DNA of 64,000 nucleotides from Actinopolyspora halophila DSM 43834 (GTDB lineage: Bacteria; Actinomycetota; Actinomycetes; Mycobacteriales; Pseudonocardiaceae), in NCBI RefSeq assembly GCF_000371785.1, contig NZ_AQUI01000002.1, positions 4,265,352-4,329,351 of the forward strand. Direction: 5' to 3'. Below, one piece after another: positions 55,738 through 64,000 of this stretch (position 1 is the stretch's first letter; every line of letters starts with the position of its first letter). The notes beneath the pieces are model-generated. The model made no database searches, was not told the origin of the DNA, and was given only the letters and a program-made list of their open reading frames with translations. A program made the position numbers and the translations under genes.

Positions 55738-55765
55738 ACTCTACACCGCCGGAAGGGGCTTTCAC
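55738..55765 (-). promoter_or_regulatory. Promoter of initiator tRNA copy B
   Basis: Minus-strand GTGAAA (55760-55765) and TAGAGT (55738-55743); the spacer is 16 bases here, one fewer than in copy A. Confidence 0.55.
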
Positions 55766-56047
55766 ACGGGGGGTGCACAGCCTCTGCGTGCCCTCCTGAC
55801 CGGCGAAAACAACACCAAGCCGCCGAAGCCGCGGCACAGGAACTTCCACCAAAGGACTCCGTCCGAATCAGGTGCTTGGAGCCCGAGAACCCGGCACCGC
55901 CGCGGGTTCTCTCGTGGTGCTCTCGCGAGGAAGGCCCGACGTTGTGTAGGCCGCTACCCGATGTCGGGCCTCGCCGGAGCGAGAGCCCGCGAGAGGTTCC
56001 GCCACAGGACCACGTACGCAGACCGAGCCGTGGCCCCACCAAAAACG

Positions 56048-56078
56048 AAAACGCCCCTCCGGCAGCGCCGGAGGGGCG
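56048..56078 (-). terminator. Terminator of the UPF0182 gene
   Basis: The CGCCCCTCCGG/CCGGAGGGGCG hairpin plus TTTT on the minus strand, 68 bases after the UPF0182 stop. Probably the original of the two copies made by the tandem duplication. Confidence 0.85.
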
Positions 56079-56145
56079 AAGCAATCGGGTCGTTCACACC
56101 CGAACAGCGGGCGCGGACGGCTCCCCCGTCCGCGCCCGCCACGGA

Positions 56146-59106
56146 TCAGCCACCGTTGCCGGTCGCCTGCTCATAACGGCTCATGGCCTCCTCCAGCCGC
56201 TGGAGGGCCTGGCCGATCTCACCGAAGTTGCCCGAATCCTGAGCCGAGCGGACCTGCTCGAGCGCGGCCCGCAGTTCCTGAGTCGCCTGCGCGACCTCAG
56301 GATCCTGACCACCGCCCTGCTGGTCACCGCCCTGATCGCCACTCTGGTCGCCACCCTGCTGACCGTCACCACTCTGGTCACCGCCCTGGTCGCCACCCTG
56401 CTGGCCACCACCGTCCTGTTGGTCGTCCTCGTTCTCCGCCGTCTGGGCGTTCCTGCCCGCACCCGGCCCGAAGACCTGCTCCAACGAGCCCTTGAGGGTG
56501 TCGGCGTAGCCGACGCTGCCGCCGTAGAAGGTCAGCACCCTGGCCAACTGCGGATAGGAGTCCTCGTTGTTCGGCCTGATGTAGATCGGCTCGACGTAGA
56601 GCATGCCGCCCTCGACGGGCAGGGTGAGCAGGTTGCCGAACATCGCGCGCACACCGGGGTTGTCGAACAACGTCCGGTCCTCGGTGACCTTCGGCGTCGA
56701 CTCCATCTGGCGCTGCACCTGCACCGGACCCGGTGTCTGGTTCTCGGTCGGCAGCTCCAGCACGGTCAACTGGCCGTAGCTCTCCGGGCTCGAGGACGCG
56801 GAGATCCACGAGGAGAGGTTCTGGCGTTCCAGCGCGGTCATCGCACTGGTCAACTGGAAGGTCGGCCGGTTCTGCGTCGGTGCCTGCGCGACCACGTAGA
56901 ACGGAGGCTGGTTCTCACCGGGGCCCTGGCGCTGCTCCTGGTTCGGATCGGTCGGAACCTCCCAGAAGCCGCGCGTGGCGTAGAAGTCCCCCGGATTGTC
57001 CACGTGGTACCGCGCCAGCAACTGGCGCTGCACCTTGAACAGGTCGGCCGGGTAGCGGAAGTGCTGGCGCAGTTCGTCGCTGATCTCGCTCTTCGGCTTG
57101 ATCAACCCGGGGAAGACGCCCTTCCATGCTTCCAGCACCGGGTCCTTCTGGCCGAACTCGTACAGCTCCACCTCACCCGTGTAGGCGTCGACCGTGGCCT
57201 TGACCGAGTTGCGGATGTAGTTGATCTGCTGGTTCGCCTGGGAGGGACTGCTGGTGGAGTCGCTGGCTGCCTGCCCGAAGGAGGTCAGCTTGGAGTACGG
57301 GTAGTTGTCCAGCGTGGTGTAGCCGTCCACGATCCACTTGACCTTGCCGTCGACCACCGCCGGGTAGGCATCGCCGTCCAGCTCGAGCCACGGGGCGACC
57401 TTCTGCACCCGTTGCCGCGGGTTCCGATCGAACATGATCTTGGAATTGGAACCGATGTTCTGGTTGAACAGAATGTTGCGCTCACCGTAGTTGGCGGCGA
57501 ACACGGCCCTGTTGAACCAGTTGCCGATCGCGACCCCGCCGTCTCCCTGGTAGGTGTAACGGGAGTTCTGCGTGTCGTACTCCCGCGGCTGCTCACCCTG
57601 TTCGGCGCCGACGATCGCGTAGTCCTGGTTGAGCTGGCCGTAGTAGACCCGCGGCTGGTCCACCGGGATCTCGCCCTGCCCGTCGTTGCTCACGTCGCTC
57701 ATCGAGAACACGGGGTAGGACCCGGTGTCCGAACCCTCACCGGGAACGTTGCTCACCCGGTCGGCCGGAGCCGACACGAAGCCGTTGCCGTGGGTGTAGA
57801 CCATGTGGCGGTTGATCCAGGACCGCTGGTTGTCCGCGAGCCCGTCCGTGTTGATTCCACGCACCGCGACCAGGTAGTCCTGCAGCTCGCCGTTCTCGTT
57901 GCGGTAGCGGTCGATGTCCAACTCGTCCGGGAACCCGTAGAAGTTGAACTGCTGCTCCAGCTGGGTGAAGGTCTCGGAGAGCAGGCTCGGGTCGAGCAAC
58001 CGAACGTTGGAGATCGTTCCGGTGTCCTGGGCGACGTCCTCCGGACTCACGTCCTGGTTGCCGCCGTAGTTCTCCTTGACGGTGACCTTGTCGTCGGTGA
58101 TCCCGAAGGCCTGCTTGGTGGCGTTCATGTTGCGCTGGATCGACGTGGACTCCCGCTCGTTGGCGTTCGGCTCCACCGAGAACTGCTGCAACAGCGCGGG
58201 CCACAGTGCGCCGATCACCAGACTGGAAAGCACCAACAGCACCGTGGCCAGCGCGGGAATCTGCAGATTGCGCAGGAAGATCACCGCGAAGAAGGCGAGG
58301 GCGCAGATCACCGAGATGCACAGCAGGATCACCTTCGCCGGCATCACGGCGTTCAGGTCCGTGTAGCTCGCACCGGTGAACAGATTACTGCGCTGGGAAA
58401 GCAGCAGATCCCAACGGTCGAAGAAGAAGTCCACCGCCTTGAGCAGCACGAAGATTCCGGCCAACACCGCAAGCTGAATGCGCGCGGCCTGGGAGATCTG
58501 GCCGGAGCGCCCGGCGATCTTGACGCCGCCGAAGACGTAGTGCGTGGCCAACGCGCCGAAGAACGACAGGGTCACCGCGATGAAGGCCCAGGCCAGCACC
58601 CAGCGGAAGAACGGAAGCTGGAAGACGTAGAGGCCGAGGTCGTGGCCGAAGACCGGATCCTGGTTCCCGAAGGTCTGCCTGTTCAGGAACATCTGCACCA
58701 TTCGCCAGTCGCCCGTGGCGGCGAGGCCGCCGATCGCGCCGACCACGACGGGGATGCCGATGCCGAACCACTTGGAGCGCTGGGTGATCACCGTGCGATA
58801 GCGGGCCAGCGGATCGTCCTGACCGCTGACCGGAACGAACACCGGCCTCTTTCTGTAGGCCAGCCACAGGTTCAGCGCCAGAATTCCGCCGAGGAAAACA
58901 CCCCCACAGGCGAACAAAACGATCCGGGTCAGCACGATCGTGGTGAATATTCCCCGGTAGTCGACACTACCGAACCAAAGCCAATCGACGTATGTCCCGA
59001 TCAGCCGTGATCCGACGATCAGTGCTACCAGCACCGCCGCGCCCAGGATCAGAAGGATCCGGCTACGCCGGGACAGTTTGGGTACTCCTACCGGCCTCGT
59101 GGCCAC
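56146..59106 (-). CDS. UPF0182 family membrane protein
   Basis: 986 residues from GTG at 59106 with AGGAG eight to nine bases upstream. Seven or so membrane helices in the first 320 residues (LLILGAAVLVALIVGSRLIG, IVLTRIVLFACGGVFLGGIL, IPVVVGAIGGLAA and others), then a large extracytoplasmic domain and a low-complexity tail of QGGDQGGDQSGD repeats before a final helical segment. The family is typical of actinobacteria and of unknown function. Divergent from the PPA1309-like gene. Confidence 0.92.
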   Translation of the reverse strand: MATRPVGVPKLSRRSRILLILGAAVLVALIVGSRLIGTYVDWLWFGSVDYRGIFTTIVLTRIVLFACGGVFLGGILALNLWLAYRKRPVFVPVSGQDDPLARYRTVITQRSKWFGIGIPVVVGAIGGLAATGDWRMVQMFLNRQTFGNQDPVFGHDLGLYVFQLPFFRWVLAWAFIAVTLSFFGALATHYVFGGVKIAGRSGQISQAARIQLAVLAGIFVLLKAVDFFFDRWDLLLSQRSNLFTGASYTDLNAVMPAKVILLCISVICALAFFAVIFLRNLQIPALATVLLVLSSLVIGALWPALLQQFSVEPNANERESTSIQRNMNATKQAFGITDDKVTVKENYGGNQDVSPEDVAQDTGTISNVRLLDPSLLSETFTQLEQQFNFYGFPDELDIDRYRNENGELQDYLVAVRGINTDGLADNQRSWINRHMVYTHGNGFVSAPADRVSNVPGEGSDTGSYPVFSMSDVSNDGQGEIPVDQPRVYYGQLNQDYAIVGAEQGEQPREYDTQNSRYTYQGDGGVAIGNWFNRAVFAANYGERNILFNQNIGSNSKIMFDRNPRQRVQKVAPWLELDGDAYPAVVDGKVKWIVDGYTTLDNYPYSKLTSFGQAASDSTSSPSQANQQINYIRNSVKATVDAYTGEVELYEFGQKDPVLEAWKGVFPGLIKPKSEISDELRQHFRYPADLFKVQRQLLARYHVDNPGDFYATRGFWEVPTDPNQEQRQGPGENQPPFYVVAQAPTQNRPTFQLTSAMTALERQNLSSWISASSSPESYGQLTVLELPTENQTPGPVQVQRQMESTPKVTEDRTLFDNPGVRAMFGNLLTLPVEGGMLYVEPIYIRPNNEDSYPQLARVLTFYGGSVGYADTLKGSLEQVFGPGAGRNAQTAENEDDQQDGGGQQGGDQGGDQSGDGQQGGDQSGDQGGDQQGGGQDPEVAQATQELRAALEQVRSAQDSGNFGEIGQALQRLEEAMSRYEQATGNGG

Positions 59107-59342
59107 AGCGCACTCTCCTGGTGACGATCCGCGGGCAACGGGGCCGAGTCAGCGAGCGACCCGGGCACCCGTGCGGTCAACTCTACGACCTACCCCCCAG
59201 GCACGGGGACGGCGCCCGCCGATTCGCCCTAAACGGACAAGGCTCACCCCCTTCGGGCGGAGGTGGGTCGCCTTCGGAACGGACGCTCACGGGCCGCCCC
59301 CGGGAAGGCGAACGCACGGCGGAGCGGTGCGACGATGGACCA

Positions 59343-59921
59343 ATGTCGTCCGCTATCACCGATGAGATGACCGCGGCCCTGCCGACGGTCGTACGTGAAA
59401 TCGAACAGTTCGTCGCCTCCGAGGGATGGAACCGGCCCGCTCGGATGTTCGCGTTGGTCGACACGACCGAACTGCTCGAGGCCGAACCGGATTTGGAGGA
59501 GCAGCTCAACACGCAGTCACCGCTGACCCCGGTGGCGCAGGACGAGCTGCCCAGTCAGGACCTCGGGGAGGCACTGGCCGGGATCAGCTGGCCCGAACGC
59601 GTGCTCGGCTGCGCGCTGGTCCAGGAGATCGTGGTCCTCCCGCCCGAGGCCGAGCAGGAACTGCCGGAGGAGGGGTCCGCCGCCCAGGAGGCCGCCGCCG
59701 AGCACCCCGAGCGCCGGGAGGCCCGGATCGTGGCCGGGGTGCTGCGCAGCGGAACACAGACCTGCGTGCTGCGGCTCCGCAACAAGTCCCCGGAGCAGGA
59801 CTCGGACGACGCGGCGGAGAGCTTCGACGGCGACCCGGAGACCGAAGAGGGCGAACTGGTCGAGGACAGCGCGTTGGCACCGAACCTGCTCAACGCGCTG
59901 CACGCCACCTTCGAGGAGTGA
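59343..59921 (+). CDS. PPA1309 family protein
   Basis: 192 residues from ATG at 59343; no ribosome site is visible, so a leaderless mRNA is possible. Acidic protein: ALPTVVREIEQFVASEGWNRP, MFALVDTTELLEAEP, ISWPERVLGCALVQEIVVLPP and VAGVLRSGTQTCVLRLR. An actinobacterial family of unknown function, regularly found beside UPF0182 and the Lon-like protease. Confidence 0.85.
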   Translation: MSSAITDEMTAALPTVVREIEQFVASEGWNRPARMFALVDTTELLEAEPDLEEQLNTQSPLTPVAQDELPSQDLGEALAGISWPERVLGCALVQEIVVLPPEAEQELPEEGSAAQEAAAEHPERREARIVAGVLRSGTQTCVLRLRNKSPEQDSDDAAESFDGDPETEEGELVEDSALAPNLLNALHATFEE

Positions 59922-60071
59922 GCACGCGTTCCGGAACGGGGCATCGGCGGCCCCGTCCGGTTCGTAGAGCTTCTGCGCCGTTCCACGACTCCCCGCCTTC
60001 GCCGAGCGAGTCGTGGAACGGTGACGCGGCGTGACCGCCCCGGAGGGACGGTTCCCACGTCGACTCCCACG

Positions 60072-61097
60072 TCAGCAGCTCTGCGGGGACTTCCCGTTCT
60101 CGAGCGCGTTCAGGGCGTCGACCGCGTCGTCGAGCGTGCTCACCTTGATCAGTCGCAGCCCGGAGGGCGCCTGTGACTTGGCGGCCGCGCAGTTCCCCTC
60201 CGGAGTGAGGAAGATTTTGGCGCCCGCCTCCCGGGCCTTGACCATCTTGAACCCGATGCCGCCGATACTGCCGACCTTGCCCGCGGGGTCGATCTCCCCC
60301 GTCCCGGCGACGAACTTCCCCGCCGTCAGCTCGCCCGGGGTCAGTTTGTCCACGATGGCCAGCGAGAACATCAGCCCCGCGGAAGGACCGCCCACGTTGG
60401 GGAGTCGGATGTCGATGTCGAAGTTCGCGTTGGGGCGCAGGGCGGGCTGCACCCCGAGGAAGCCCTGCTGCTGGTCGTCGGGCCGCTCACCGAGCTCGAC
60501 GGTCGCCTCCCGCGGCGCCTGATCGGCGTGCTTGAAACGTATGGCCACGCGCTGGCCGGGCTTCGTGTCGGAGAGCGCGTCGATCAGCGACTGCGGATCG
60601 CTGAGCGAAGCACCGTCCGCCGATACGAGCTCGTCGTCCGGGGCGACGACGCCTTCCGCGGGCGAACCCTCCACCACCTGGTCGGCCACGAGCTTGGTCG
60701 GATACCCCAGGTGTTTCAGGGCCGCGGTCTCGGCCGCCGTCTGGGAGCTCCGGAAGGCCTTGGTGTTGGTGCGCTGGACCTCTTTCTCGGACTTGTCCGG
60801 AGGGAAGTACAGCTCGCGCGGAGCCAGCGCGTGGTCGCCGCTCGCCCAGAGCGCGAGCGCGTTGAACACGGACAGCTGGTCGACCACCGAAACGGTGGTC
60901 ATGTTGAGGTGGCCTGCCGTCCGGAAGGTCTTGGTGCCGTCGATGCTCACCACTTCCCTCCCCTCGTAGCTCCCGAGGGTGTCGTGCGTCGGACCCGGCC
61001 CGAGAGCCACGTAGGGCACGGGGAGGAAGGCTCCGAGCATCCCGAAGACCACGACAAGAACGACACTCGTCAGCAGGGTCCAGGTTCGGCGACTCAC
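60072..61097 (-). CDS. Lon-like PDZ serine protease (YlbL type)
   Basis: 341 residues from GTG at 61097. N-terminal membrane anchor TLLTSVVLVVVFGMLGAFLP, a PDZ domain in the middle (VVEGSPAEGVVAPDDELVS, LIDALSDTKPGQRVAIRF) and a C-terminal Lon-type proteolytic domain with Ser in LPNVGGPSAGLMFSLAIVD and Lys in GFKMVKAREAGA. Processes or degrades membrane or exported proteins at the outer face of the membrane. Confidence 0.9.
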   Translation of the reverse strand: MSRRTWTLLTSVVLVVVFGMLGAFLPVPYVALGPGPTHDTLGSYEGREVVSIDGTKTFRTAGHLNMTTVSVVDQLSVFNALALWASGDHALAPRELYFPPDKSEKEVQRTNTKAFRSSQTAAETAALKHLGYPTKLVADQVVEGSPAEGVVAPDDELVSADGASLSDPQSLIDALSDTKPGQRVAIRFKHADQAPREATVELGERPDDQQQGFLGVQPALRPNANFDIDIRLPNVGGPSAGLMFSLAIVDKLTPGELTAGKFVAGTGEIDPAGKVGSIGGIGFKMVKAREAGAKIFLTPEGNCAAAKSQAPSGLRLIKVSTLDDAVDALNALENGKSPQSC

Positions 61098-61373
61098 AGC
61101 CCGACACCCTACGTGCCACACCTCCCGGTTCGACGGGTGACCGGAGCCGTGCCCGAGATGTCGCGTTGGCCCCGGGCCGGTCGGAACCGCGTGTTCAGCC
61201 GGAAGCGAACAACCCCGCGGTCGGGGCGGGAACGGCGCAGGCGGTGTCGAACGCCCGCCGCTCGGATTCCCCTCAACGCTGCCGAAGCGCCGGGGCGGCC
61301 GGGGCACGACACGCCTCCCGCACGGGGACCCGCTCGTCTACAGTCTTCCGCGAGTTCCGCGTACGCTGGAACC

Positions 61374-62855
61374 ATGAGTGATGTGCCCTTCGGGTTCGGC
61401 CCCCACGATCCCAACAACGAGGAGCCCGACGATCGCGACAGGGGCGAATCGTCGGAAGGAGGCTCAGGGGGCGACGCCGGATCCTCCGGAGGAACGGGGT
61501 CCTTCCCCGGCTTCGGCCCCGGGGGCATGCCCGGTCCTGGCGGCGGCATGCCGAATTTCGACATCGGCGCACTCGGCCAAATGCTGACTCAGCTCGGGCA
61601 GGCCCTCAGCCAGTCGTCGAGCGGCAGTGCGGGACCGGTCAACTACGACCTGGCCAAGCAGCTGGCCCACCAGCAGCTCCAGAGCAACGAGCGGCCGACG
61701 CAGGAGCAGACCAAGGCCGTCGAGGACGGAATACGGCTGGCCGAGCTCTGGCTCGACCCCACCACCTCGTTCCCGGCCGGAACGCACACCGTCCAGGCCT
61801 GGTCGCCGGGCGACTGGGTGGACAAGACCCTGCCGATCTGGCAACGGCTGTGCGATCCGGTGGCGCAACGGGTCTCCGAGTCCTGGCTGGAAGCCCTGCC
61901 GCAGGAAGCCAAGCAGGCCGCGGGCCCCATAGTCTCCATGCTCGGCCAGATGGGCGGGCTGACCTTCGGTTCCCAGCTGGGCAACGGCCTGGCACAGCTC
62001 GGCGGCGAGGTGCTCACCTCGACCGAGGTGGGGCTGCCGCTGGGGCCCGACGGCACGGCTGCCCTGCTGCCTGCCAACGTCGAGCGCTTCGGCCAGGGCC
62101 TGGATCGTCCCGCCAGCGAGATAACCGTCTTCCTCGCGGCGCGGGAAGCCGCCCACCACCGCCTGTTCAGCCACGTCCCCTGGCTCCGCCAACAGCTGCT
62201 CGCCACGGTGGAGGAGTACGCGCGCGGAATCCAGGTCGACACCTCCTCGCTGGAGGACCTCGCGAGCAGGATCGACCCGAGCGATCCGAGTTCGATGCAG
62301 GAACTGATGAACTCCGGCATGCTCGAGCCGAAAACCACCGACGAGCAGCAGGCGGCTCTCGGCAGGTTGGAGAACCTGTTGGCCCTCGTCGAGGGCTGGG
62401 TCGACGTGGTCGTGGCCGATGCGGTCGGGGACCGGCTGCCGGGCGCGGACGCGCTCGGGGAGACCGTGCGGCGCAGGCGCGCCAGCGGTGGCCCCGCCGA
62501 GCAGACCTTCGCCACGCTCGTCGGGCTGCAGCTGCGGCCGCGCAGGCTTCGTGCGGCGGCCTCGCTGTGGCGACTGCTGACCGAACGCTACGGAGTGACC
62601 GGGCGCGACCAGGTCTGGGACCACCCCGATCTGCTGCCGGACGGCTCCGACCTCGACGAACCGTTGGACTTCGCCGACCGTTGGGGCAAGGGCCACGAGG
62701 ACCTGGACGACCCCATCGCCGCCATCCGACGCGCCGAGGCCGAGGAACAAGCCGCGGAGGGAAACTCGACCACCGAGGACGACGACTCGGACGAGCGGAA
62801 CCGCGGGGACGACGAGGACAACGGGGACACGCAGCAGGGCGGCGCCGACCGCTGA
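61374..62855 (+). CDS. Zinc-dependent metalloprotease-like protein (COG5282/DUF2342)
   Basis: 493 residues from ATG at 61374. Low-complexity Gly/Pro/Asp-rich N-terminus (about 60 residues), then the conserved core: VNYDLAKQLAHQQLQ, LPIWQRLCDPVAQRVSESW, GGEVLTSTEVGLPLG and the zincin-like helix LAAREAAHHRLFSHVPWLRQQ, where Glu and two His may bind metal although a full HExxH is not present. The acidic C-terminal tail is disordered. Divergent from the PDZ protease gene. Confidence 0.85.
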   Translation: MSDVPFGFGPHDPNNEEPDDRDRGESSEGGSGGDAGSSGGTGSFPGFGPGGMPGPGGGMPNFDIGALGQMLTQLGQALSQSSSGSAGPVNYDLAKQLAHQQLQSNERPTQEQTKAVEDGIRLAELWLDPTTSFPAGTHTVQAWSPGDWVDKTLPIWQRLCDPVAQRVSESWLEALPQEAKQAAGPIVSMLGQMGGLTFGSQLGNGLAQLGGEVLTSTEVGLPLGPDGTAALLPANVERFGQGLDRPASEITVFLAAREAAHHRLFSHVPWLRQQLLATVEEYARGIQVDTSSLEDLASRIDPSDPSSMQELMNSGMLEPKTTDEQQAALGRLENLLALVEGWVDVVVADAVGDRLPGADALGETVRRRRASGGPAEQTFATLVGLQLRPRRLRAAASLWRLLTERYGVTGRDQVWDHPDLLPDGSDLDEPLDFADRWGKGHEDLDDPIAAIRRAEAEEQAAEGNSTTEDDDSDERNRGDDEDNGDTQQGGADR

Positions 62856-62993
62856 CCGGGGTCGCGGCGCCGCCGGTGCCGCGGACTCCCGGACCGAGCG
62901 ACGACTCGACCGGAGACCACCGGCGAGTCGGCACCGATCCCGGCCGAACCGACCTCGGGATCGGCCGGGCCCCGGCCTCCGGGCGCCCGGCCG

Positions 62994-63545
62994 TCACAGG
63001 CCGATGCCGTCCTCCTCGTCGTCACCGTCGAGCTCCAGCTGTGCCGCCGCGGCCAGTCCCTCCAGGTAGCCGATGGCCCGCTCGGTCTTCGGATACCTGT
63101 GCACCCAGGCCCAGAAGTCCGCCCCGTGCCCGGGCACCAGCAGATGCGTCAGTTCGTGGACCAGCACGTAGTCGAGCACCCAGGACGGCACCTCGCGCAG
63201 TCTGCGACTGACCCTTATGGTGCCCTCGCTCGGTGTGCAGGAGGCCCATCTGGTGCGCATCGGCGCCACCCACCGAATGCCCGTGGGAACCGCCCTGCCC
63301 TCCAAGTACTGTTCCGCGAGTTCGCCGCACCTGTCGGACAGCGCGGTGTCGGACTCCCGTGCCGGCGACTTGCGTCGGGTCTCACTGCGGCGGAGTCTGC
63401 TGAGCATCTCCTCGACCCAGCGCTTCTCCTCGCTCCGGCTCATCCTGGCCGGTAGCAGCACGACCACCTTGCCGCCGTCGCGATAAGCACTGACCGTTTG
63501 ATGCCTGCGCTTGCTGCGGCGCACCTCCACTTGCGGTTCGGACAC
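62994..63545 (-). CDS. YgjP/SprT-like M48-type metallopeptidase
   Basis: 183 residues; GTG at 63545 (VSEPQVEVRRSKRRHQTVSA) is chosen, with only a weak site before it. Zinc motif LVHELTHLLVPGHGADFWAWV, with HExxH and a third His six residues later. Upstream conserved WVAPMRTRWASCTPSEGTI. This is the DUF45/YgjP pattern; an intracellular metallopeptidase of unknown substrate. Confidence 0.85.
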   Translation of the reverse strand: MSEPQVEVRRSKRRHQTVSAYRDGGKVVVLLPARMSRSEEKRWVEEMLSRLRRSETRRKSPARESDTALSDRCGELAEQYLEGRAVPTGIRWVAPMRTRWASCTPSEGTIRVSRRLREVPSWVLDYVLVHELTHLLVPGHGADFWAWVHRYPKTERAIGYLEGLAAAAQLELDGDDEEDGIGL

Positions 63546-63831
63546 GTCCCGGGAGCCTAGCCAGCCTCTTTCGGCTCCGGACGTCCGCTGTGATCCTACC
63601 CGCAGATCGACTCCGCCCCGGGCGGACACAACGGGCAGGATCATTCGGAGAACTTCCGGACGAACACGCAGAGTGTTTACGGTTCGCCCAACACTTTCAC
63701 ACGAACTCGCGACACTCCGAACACATGCGCGCCGCCCCGCCCACGGGTACCTTTTGCCCAGCGTAGTCCGGACAGGCACAACGGTGCGTACCGAAGATCC
63801 GGGCCTCGGGACGGCGACAGAGGAGGAAGCC

Positions 63832-63996
63832 TTGGCCGAAACGTACAACGGCTACTGCGTGAAGTGCCGGGAGAAGCGAGACTTCACCGGCGAGATCTCG
63901 GAAACCAACGGCAGGAGGATGGCCAAGGGGACCTGCCCAGTGTGCGGTACGAAAATGACACGCATCCTCGGAAAGGCGCACAACGCCCAGGGATAG
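63832..63996 (+). CDS. DUF5679 zinc-ribbon protein
   Basis: 54 residues from TTG at 63832, with AGGAGG at 63821-63826; an upstream GTG at 63784 is less well supported. Two CxxC pairs: YCVKCREKRDF and GTCPVCGTKMTR, a compact zinc ribbon matching DUF5679. Function unknown. Divergent from the YgjP-like gene; the stop is just inside the window. Confidence 0.8.
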   Translation: MAETYNGYCVKCREKRDFTGEISETNGRRMAKGTCPVCGTKMTRILGKAHNAQG

Positions 63997-64000
63997 ATCC

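Larger units (their letters stand above)
55627..56078. repeat. Tandem repeat unit B (initiator tRNA plus flank)
   Basis: 452 bases, second copy of the unit at 55181-55623; about nine bases longer because of a small insertion near 55775-55795. Contains tRNA-fMet copy B, its promoter and, at the far end, the terminator of the UPF0182 gene. Confidence 0.88.

Noticed and set aside
55876..59010. Plus-strand open frame of 1044 codons
   Set aside because: Antisense of the UPF0182 gene; its leucine/valine-rich text is the mirror of membrane and QGG-repeat codons.

Overview
This window comes from the chromosome of a high-GC actinomycete, most likely in the order Pseudonocardiales. The evidence is the strong GC bias at third codon positions, frequent GTG starts, two XRE(DUF5753)-DUF397 gene pairs, the block of UPF0182, PPA1309-type, Lon-like PDZ protease and COG5282-type protein genes, and an actinobacterial-type tmRNA. 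Genus is not resolved; an Actinopolyspora- or Saccharopolyspora-like organism would fit. Most of the window is ordinary core or lineage-specific chromosome. A few short accessory segments stand out by more A/T-ending codons, broken genes and repeats.

Layout. 0-9.7 kb: 5' part of cytochrome c oxidase subunit I (ctaD), a DUF305 lipoprotein, a HAD hydrolase, an SDR oxidoreductase, then a succinate dehydrogenase operon (sdhCAB, minus strand) whose membrane anchor carries a Cys/His motif, and an aldo/keto reductase. 10-18.3 kb: a membrane-ACT-GNAT fusion, homospermidine synthase, two methyltransferases and a divergent LysR/aromatic-acid-type MFS pair. 18.4-22.8 kb: accessory island with a three-gene small-protein operon, an operator region of three evenly spaced palindromes, an XRE-DUF397 pair, a DddA/SCP1.201-like deaminase toxin gene, an Imm1 immunity gene, a second frameshifted Imm1-like gene and a repeated DUF397 3' end. 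22.8-32 kb: nitronate monooxygenase, two MFS transporters, a Gre-type factor, a D-amino-acid-dehydrogenase-like flavoenzyme with a divergent PucR regulator, and a DUF1028 protein. 32-37 kb: a tRNA-Ala 3' fragment with its terminator, an FAD-linked oxidase, a truncated aldo/keto reductase abutting an intact tRNA-Ala(GGC), a DUF305/LVIVD secreted pair and a second tRNA-Ala(GGC). 37-44 kb: MFS exporter, a second deaminase-Imm1 locus with a broken toxin and intact immunity gene, GNAT, a second XRE-DUF397 pair and a flavin monooxygenase. 44-54 kb: acyltransferase 3, NhaA, a CDF metal transporter with a divergent ArsR regulator, ssrA (tmRNA), amidohydrolase, smpB, ftsX, ftsE, prfB and PadR. 54-64 kb: two initiator tRNA genes in a tandem duplication of about 450 bp, UPF0182, PPA1309-like, Lon-like PDZ protease, COG5282-type protein, a YgjP-type metallopeptidase and a DUF5679 zinc protein.

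The most interesting theme is two related deaminase-toxin/Imm1 loci about 18 kb apart, each near an XRE-DUF397 pair. The first looks functional: the HxE and paired-Cys motifs are present, and toxin and immunity genes overlap. It is bounded by a repeated DUF397 3' end and carries an extra immunity gene broken by one missing base in a C-tract. In the second, the toxin has lost its cysteine half and its reading frame while the immunity gene remains intact, the pattern expected of toxin decay with retained immunity. All functional statements come from reading the sequence and recalling families; no database search was run.
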